Of a DNA stretch of 64,000 bases, positions 24,801 through 64,000 are shown in pieces; within the stretch, counting starts at the first letter, position 1; each line of letters starts with the position of its first letter. The position numbers and the translations under genes are program-made. The notes beneath the pieces are model-generated. The model searched no databases. It saw only the letters and a program-made list of their open reading frames with translations, and had not been told where the DNA came from. The stretch spans positions 2,141,001-2,205,000 of the forward strand of contig OZ026562.1 in the NCBI GenBank assembly GCA_964020155.1. Direction: 5' to 3'. Source of the DNA: Chondrilla cf. caribensis. Lineage: Eukaryota > Porifera > Demospongiae > Chondrillida > Chondrillidae.

Positions 24801-25755
24801 ACTGTATATACATGTACGTACGAGTGAACTAAGGCAGATGTAACTGCTTGGTGCCTCTCATGTCGCACTGTTCAGGTTTGGTATCAAGTATAGCACTGCT
24901 GTGGACCCAGACACTCAGTCTTGTCCGCACATCACCTTCCTCGAGCTTCTTGCCGAGTTCAGCTATAAGCTAATTGACGTCGACAAGGAAGGAGAGAATG
25001 GAGTGTGAGTTGTGTACATGTATTCAGACATAGTGTCTCATCCACATTGTGTGACACTGATACGTGTGTATGTACTGTACTTACAGTACATATACAATCC
25101 AACTGCTATGTACGTACTTTGAAGGATACAACATATCTTTTACTTTTGGTCTAAGTTACTTGCTTTCAACACTGGTAGATGTATATATGTACATACGTAT
25201 ATTATGTATGTATGTATGTACAATAGTTTACTTGCGGTAGGGTTGATTGAATTGTATAATATTACGTATGTGTACATACGTATGTACATGCATATTAATT
25301 TACCTAGTGTTTGTATACATACATACATACTTACATACGTATGTACGTATGTATATACGTATGTATGCAGTCCAACTTGCATTGTGAGTATTTACCTTGA
25401 TGGGGAACCAAATCTGTAGTTTTGTCTGAGGTACATACGTACATTTACTTGGTGTCAGTTCTGGTTGACTTTGTATTTGTTTGAGCTTGGGACAGAGTGA
25501 ACAGGGCTGTACACCAGCCAGAGTACTTACTAAGCAAGTTGCACTGTATATATAATATGTATACATACGAACCAGCCAGGTTGCTAACTGTATGCTTACT
25601 GTTGCATTCCTACTGTATGCACACCTACATACATACATGCACGCACATACAGGATGGCCTACATGGTAGGTAATGTACCCGAAGATGCGAAGGGTGAGAA
25701 GTCTGTTAAAGTGTACAGAGAATCTCTTGAGAAACGAAGCAAGGGACGCTCATAG
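12820..25755 (+). CDS. STAG: Cohesin subunit SA (STAG/stromalin), complete, 28 exons, 1,012 aa
   Basis: STAG proteins bind the RAD21 kleisin of the cohesin ring in the nucleus and link it to DNA, loaders and CTCF. Exons: 12820-12861, 12930-12974, 13086-13145, 14023-14202, 14828-14872, 15070-15220, 15525-15676, 15912-16051, 16228-16285, 16829-17004, 17810-17964, 18074-18141, 18492-18707, 19435-19527, 19950-20039, 20209-20268, 20508-20576, 20948-21031, 21258-21322, 21492-21608, 21707-21782, 22062-22160, 22226-22286, 22700-22944, 24061-24243, 24514-24590, 24876-25004, 25653-25755. They total 3,039 nt with every phase consistent. The N-terminus is short and Lys-rich. DWVEKY and FFFNFSGC open the STAG domain. 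The stromalin conserved domain, about residues 260-349 (CIEELGVW, FLKYIGWLLHDK), is well kept. The protein is some 200 residues shorter than vertebrate STAG1/2, the loss being in the weakly conserved C-terminus. Confidence 0.95.
15232..15350. repeat. Rearranged copy of the CAGTGAATT MITE in a STAG intron
   Basis: It begins CAGTGAATTCTCGTTAA and then switches to the complement of the family's inner segment (AAGAATATGGTGGATTAAC, GGCAGATTAA, GATATTCATTG). It is therefore an internally inverted relative of the copies at 17522-17680 and 45467-45641. Confidence 0.65.
16383..16560 (+). repeat. Dispersed repeat, copy 1 (STAG intron)
   Basis: It contains the ordered blocks ATCACCTTTAGGAAGGATCC, TTCCTGTAATCCTTCC, CACTTGTTGACCTTT, ATTATCACATTTGGGGACTC and AGGGACACATACA. 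The same order is found at 23605-23790 and, inverted, at about 60270-60520. The start can fold on itself (GGAAGGATC against GTAATCCTTCC). Confidence 0.75.
17165..17235. repeat. Short hairpin in a STAG intron
   Basis: GTTATATCCTGCCTA at about 17169 is complemented by TAGGCAGGATATAAC at about 17218-17232, with a loop of about 35 bp. Its function is unknown. Confidence 0.7.
17522..17680. repeat. Complete CAGTGAATT-family MITE (159 bp)
   Basis: The terminal repeats CAGTGAATTTTCGTTAATC and, inverted, CAGTGAATACTCATTAATC bound a short non-coding core. TA follows the right end, while the left flank reads GTT. The size, the CAGT ends and the TA flank fit a non-autonomous Tc1/mariner or pogo-like element. 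Confidence 0.8.
18931..19080. repeat. Foldback/MITE of about 150 bp in a STAG intron
   Basis: The left arm TAGATCATGCTTGAAATAAG continues to GTAGAGTATAAT. The complementary right arm starts ATTATACTCTAC and ends CATGATCTA. The arms are about 33 bp and the loop about 75 bp. No coding potential. Confidence 0.8.
20762..20822. repeat. Three tandem copies of a 21-bp unit
   Basis: GTCATGTAAGGGGATGGAATA repeats three times without change in a STAG intron, between exons 20508-20576 and 20948-21031. Confidence 0.9.
22981..23380. mobile_element. TTAA-flanked MITE of 392 bp (piggyBac-type target site)
   Basis: TTAA at 22981-22984 and 23377-23380 flank inverted ends GGGGGAACTGACATCAAAA and AGGGGAACTGACACCAAAA (each read inward). 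There is no coding capacity inside. TTAA duplication is typical of piggyBac and some Kolobok elements. The family is inferred from the flank only. It lies in the STAG intron between 22944 and 24061. Confidence 0.85.
23605..23790 (+). repeat. Dispersed repeat, copy 2 (STAG intron)
   Basis: It shares with 16383-16560 the blocks GGGTCCATTCCCTG, CACTTGTTGACCTTT, GTCACATCTGAGGATCTCAG and AGGGATACATACA. It extends further to GTATGTATCCCTG and AATCAGGA, as does the inverted copy near 60300. Confidence 0.75.
24643..24808. repeat. CAGT-ended MITE with AAAGACCACC core (STAG intron)
   Basis: It begins CAGTAGAATAC after TA and ends GTTTCACTG before TA. Internal GCTAAAGACCACCTG, ATAAAGACCAACTG and TAGTCTTTATGG blocks form nested inverted repeats. 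It is related to copies at 46288-46499, 50639-50729 and 61359-61530. Confidence 0.65.
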
Positions 25756-26556
25756 CACACTGGCTTCTGCTGTGTGTGTCATTTTAGCTACTTCAACAGT
25801 GTTGTAAACTCCTTATATGTATGTAACAGTGAAGCTAATACAATAATCCTATGTTAATATTATCTTACGTATGTACACTATGCCACTTTTTGTGTAAACA
25901 TCACTTCTATTATAATACAGTGAAGTTGTTTTAGTTACATACATAATATTATATCTAATAATATTATATATATGTAACACAGCATAAAACCTGTTTGAAA
26001 TCAACACTGTACTTTGCACATTTCAAAATCTGTACTTGTGTGATCAAAATAATTATATTATATCGAATTCACATGCATCAATATAGTGCAATTCATTCTT
26101 ATGATGCAATGGCCGTGGATTATATATATGTCTGTCAGAATATATATACGTATAGTTGCATCTTTCCTATATACGTATATACATAATTACAGCTAGATTG
26201 ATAGGCTATAACAGCAATATACGTACATATGCATGTTTCATTATAATATTATGTAATACACAACAGTATTATATTATGAGTATGATCAACTTATTATCTT
26301 GAAAGCAGTTCATGCATTGAAACATAAAACAATTCTACAATGTGATAACAAATTAAAATAATGCATAAATACAAGTCTTAGCTCAACTAATACACTTGTA
26401 CATGCAGTATACGTAATATGGCATTAGCACAATACGATACTACATACGTATATCAAAAAACAGTGCTCCCACAGGATAAGAAGTTAGTATTAAAATAACA
26501 TTTAACACACACAAACCCAATAACAATTAGCATCCGTTCCACACAGACATGCACAG
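25756..26556. other. Convergent intergenic region between STAG and PRMT5
   Basis: About 800 bp hold the 3' UTRs of both genes. The stretch is AT-rich with TATATA and TACGTA motifs and several AATAAT/ATAAAA-like candidates for polyadenylation. No gene was recognised here. Confidence 0.6.
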
Positions 26557-28437
26557 TTAGTGTAGTCCAAGTGAATATGAGCGACCATTGGGATTATGAA
26601 TTGGTGATACAACTGGACTTGTAACACACCACTCGTACCAGACACTACTCTGGGTCACCTTTCTCCACAGGCATATTTCCAAGCAGCTGCCGGATGGAAG
26701 AAAAATGGGAGTTTTGATTGGGAAGAAAACTGAAAACCAGCTAAACATGTCAGGCGTGTGGGTTGCTGGAACGATACTCATAAGGATGTCCTTATACAGG
26801 ACTGCTTCAAAGAATCCGCTGAACCCATGCATCATGCAGTCTTGTGTAATGTCGAACACAAGCTTTGCAAAACGTTCATTGTTGAAGGGAACACAGGGGT
26901 TCGGATGAACAAACGTGAAGCACTGTTTTGGCTCTGCAATGCGGTGGTAGTTCTTCTGGTAGACAACATATCCTGTTTCATATGGTACATCTGGGGATTT
27001 CCACTGCTCGGCATACTGCGCTACGTCAACGTGCAGTCGTGGAGAAGAAGTGGGTGCCACATACGATGTGTAGGAGCTCGGTATGCTGATGGCATCTTTC
27101 TTTAGAAATCGCTGAGCACCATCCAGACATTCTGGAGACAGTTCATTGTCACCAAAGGATCCTAGCAGCTCACTGATGAGAATGTCGGCTTTCTCGGGTG
27201 CATTCCACTCTCGCATATCGTTGCAAATGACTGTAACATCACTATCTGCCCACTTCTCAGATTGGAGATTCTTCAGTGTGATGAATGCATTGGGGTTCTT
27301 CTCGACAGCGTAGACCTTGATTCTCCGCCCTGTTCTCTGACTAGCCCGTAAGCTGGCCTCCACTAAGGGACCTCTACCAGCACCAACAACCATGACAGTG
27401 GTGATGGTACTCTCCTTCTTATCATCGGGCACTCTGTCCAAAAGAGCTTGGAAGACGGCCTCTTCGTATAACCGGTATTTGGTATTGTCCTTTTCAAAAA
27501 CTTCATACGTCTGAGAGTCTAGGTTGTCCTTCAATGGCTGTAATGGTGCCTGTAGGTAGTCTTCGTAGCCTTTAGCAAAAGCTTCAATTGGATTGGGTGC
27601 ACACGTTGCCCCATAGAGATGGTTGAGGTACTGCCAGTAGAACTCAATCGCCTTGCCTGTCTTACTCCCACCACTGAGGATAAACTGAGCTTTCAGCTGT
27701 AGGAGCTCATAGAAGAAACCCTGAAGTGCCTTTGAGAGTACAGGGAAGCCCTTTTGATTTGAGAGGAAAATACTGGTGTGGAACACGGCTGCTTTGACAG
27801 GTTCACCCAACCAGCGCCGCACACTAGCTTCGGATGGCAGCTTGGCCGGGACCTCGAGAACAACACTCAACTTGCGACTCCCACAGCACATGGTGCGTAC
27901 GGTGTTCCACCAGTGCCACGGCTCCACATTCGGGGACAATTGGTCTTCTTTGGAACTTTCTTCCCCATCACATGCGGGGGGCACCATTGGCACCTTCACC
28001 CACACCATGCTCAAGGACTTGTTCTGAACCAATGCATTGAGGTGCCTGCCCAGGTTGACACAAGGGGCGTTCTTCAACTCGACCAGCACCGCTGGGAGAC
28101 CGAGGTGCAGGGCAAAGGCTGTCTCCTCGCAAAAAGCCCTCTCCGAGTTAGTTCGCGTGAAGTCGACTTCGCTATCCATATCGATCCAAGGAGAAAACTT
28201 CCCGACTACAAGGGAGGTCCATTCCGAGCTTGATAACAGCAAATCAGATCTGGTTAGGGGGCACATTCGATTGATTTTTTGCTGAAAGTGGTCTCTTTCG
28301 AAACGAGGGTGAAAGATTGGCGCGCATATGAAATCAAACCCAGTACTTGAGGCTTTGTGAAGTTCTGTTGGCAGGTCAATCGCATGATCCAGGTCTTTTC
28401 CACACGACACAAAGCTTTTCTGTCCACTCCCGCTCAT
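26557..28437 (-). CDS. PRMT5: Protein arginine N-methyltransferase 5 (PRMT5), intronless, 626 aa
   Basis: PRMT5 is the main type II arginine methyltransferase. With WDR77/MEP50 it makes symmetric dimethylarginine on Sm proteins and histones, using S-adenosylmethionine. The N-terminus (FDFICAPIFHPRF) matches the TIM-barrel domain that binds MEP50. The SAM-binding loop VVGAGRGPL is near residue 347, the double-E loop SELLGSFGDNELSPE near 417, and the PRMT5-specific Phe in TYEVFEKD near 310. All catalytic hallmarks are present and the length is close to the 637 aa of human PRMT5. The whole gene is one exon while both neighbours are split into dozens. It is convergent with STAG, and its start codon lies only 133 bp from the midasin stop codon. 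Confidence 0.97.
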   Translation of the reverse strand: MSGSGQKSFVSCGKDLDHAIDLPTELHKASSTGFDFICAPIFHPRFERDHFQQKINRMCPLTRSDLLLSSSEWTSLVVGKFSPWIDMDSEVDFTRTNSERAFCEETAFALHLGLPAVLVELKNAPCVNLGRHLNALVQNKSLSMVWVKVPMVPPACDGEESSKEDQLSPNVEPWHWWNTVRTMCCGSRKLSVVLEVPAKLPSEASVRRWLGEPVKAAVFHTSIFLSNQKGFPVLSKALQGFFYELLQLKAQFILSGGSKTGKAIEFYWQYLNHLYGATCAPNPIEAFAKGYEDYLQAPLQPLKDNLDSQTYEVFEKDNTKYRLYEEAVFQALLDRVPDDKKESTITTVMVVGAGRGPLVEASLRASQRTGRRIKVYAVEKNPNAFITLKNLQSEKWADSDVTVICNDMREWNAPEKADILISELLGSFGDNELSPECLDGAQRFLKKDAISIPSSYTSYVAPTSSPRLHVDVAQYAEQWKSPDVPYETGYVVYQKNYHRIAEPKQCFTFVHPNPCVPFNNERFAKLVFDITQDCMMHGFSGFFEAVLYKDILMSIVPATHTPDMFSWFSVFFPIKTPIFLPSGSCLEICLWRKVTQSSVWYEWCVTSPVVSPIHNPNGRSYSLGLH

Positions 28438-28570
28438 TTTACAACCACGTGGTTAAAAGTCCGCATTCTATTCGCATAACTCCGTCAAAACACGAAAATA
28501 AAAATTCAATGTTCACAATAATTAACGATGATGTACATTGCGAGAAATGCATGAATTGAATGAGATACAA
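28438..28570 (-). promoter_or_regulatory. 133-bp gap between the MDN1 stop and PRMT5 start, with palindromic E-box
   Basis: This short gap must serve as the end of the midasin transcript and the proximal promoter of PRMT5, both on the minus strand. About ten bases before the PRMT5 start codon lies AACCACGTGGTT, a 12-bp palindrome centred on CACGTG, the binding site of Myc/Max, USF and related bHLH-ZIP factors. No AATAAA is seen in the gap on the coding strand. Confidence 0.55.
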
Positions 28571-63464
<34,894 letters not shown>

Positions 63465-63512
63465 CTGATGGAGTATGACCAACATGTGCGTGTGTGAACG
63501 ATGGTACACATG

Positions 63513-63765
63513 TGAGCACATACTGCAAAGTGAGCACATACTGCAAAGTGAGCACATACTGCAAAGTGAGCACATACTGCAAAGTGAACACATACTGCAA
63601 AGTGAGCACATACTGCAAAGTGAACACATACTGCAAAGTGAGCACATACTGCAAAGTGAACACATACTGCAAAGTGAGCACATACTGCAAAGTGAGCACA
63701 CACTGCAAAGTGAGCACATACTGCAATGTGAGCACATACTGCAAAGTGAGCACATACTGCAATGT
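63513..63765. repeat. 18-bp minisatellite, 14 copies, MDN1 intron
   Basis: The unit is GAGCACATACTGCAAAGT with few variants (GAACACA, GCAATGT). Because 18 is a multiple of three, open frames run through on both strands, but they are repeat artefacts. It lies upstream of exon 63366-63464 on the gene strand. Confidence 0.95.
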
Positions 63766-64000
63766 GTGGTACACTGCACATGTAACACAGCACTCTCCCC
63801 ACATATATACATGGTTCTTCCATCATAAGTACAACTTGGTTCTACCATTATACATATTATGTGCAGTGCAACAGTATATATTGTATGTAACAGTGCATTT
63901 GAATTCCCATACATTGATTCAGTACATACGTACAGGTTGGTGTCAATGCATCCATCTACATACGTACACATACATACAGTACATATATTTACTGTATGTA

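Noticed and set aside
27776..28285. Several plus-strand open frames opposite PRMT5
   Set aside because: Shadow frames of the conserved PRMT5 coding sequence.

Overview
The window is eukaryotic nuclear DNA from an animal. The genes are built of many short GT-AG exons, the intergenic gaps are small, and the single-copy genes are animal-like: a cohesin SA/STAG subunit, PRMT5, midasin and a HELZ/MOV10-type helicase. The introns are AT-rich, full of TACGTA/TACATA palindromic hexamers and (CA)n/(TG)n arrays. The transposase resembles elements I associate with sponges and cnidarians. I infer an early-branching metazoan, possibly a sponge, but the sequence alone does not prove it. I see no tRNA, rRNA, CRISPR array or bacterial-style operon.

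Layout. (1) 1-4202, minus strand: the 5' part of a HELZ/MOV10-family SF1 RNA helicase that runs off the left edge. (2) 4466-12106: a complete Mutator-like DNA transposon of 7,625 bp with long terminal inverted repeats and a perfect 8-bp target duplication. It carries one plus-strand gene that I can splice as 26 exons in a single open frame of 1,214 codons plus stop. Its modules, in order, are a CG-1-like N-terminus, a MULE DDE transposase, a SWIM finger, a CXXC-type finger and an Ulp1/SENP-type cysteine protease. It sits between the divergent starts of the helicase gene and the cohesin gene. (3) 12820-25755, plus strand: a complete cohesin subunit SA (STAG) gene, 28 exons, 1,012 aa. (4) 26557-28437, minus strand: a complete, intronless PRMT5, convergent with STAG. 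(5) 28571 to past 63464, minus strand: the 3' part of the midasin (MDN1) gene, from just before AAA6 through the linker and the D/E-rich region to the VWA/MIDAS domain and the stop. At least 66 exons are readable. Only 133 bp separate its stop codon from the PRMT5 start codon.

The host genes are housekeeping: cohesin (chromosome cohesion), PRMT5 (symmetric arginine methylation) and midasin (60S ribosome maturation). Their introns host several small non-autonomous DNA elements (TA- and TTAA-flanked MITEs, foldbacks), a truncated Tc1-like transposase gene, minisatellites and about a dozen dinucleotide arrays. Some (GT)n arrays begin exactly at a 5' splice site.

The strongest candidate for something undescribed is the MULE. 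It appears intact and recent, has 25 introns, and combines transposase, CXXC finger and SUMO-protease-like domain in one protein. Exon limits throughout were read by eye from GT-AG signals, frame and family similarity. The STAG and transposon models add up to whole codons. The midasin model is one base out somewhere and the helicase exon joins are only partly resolved.
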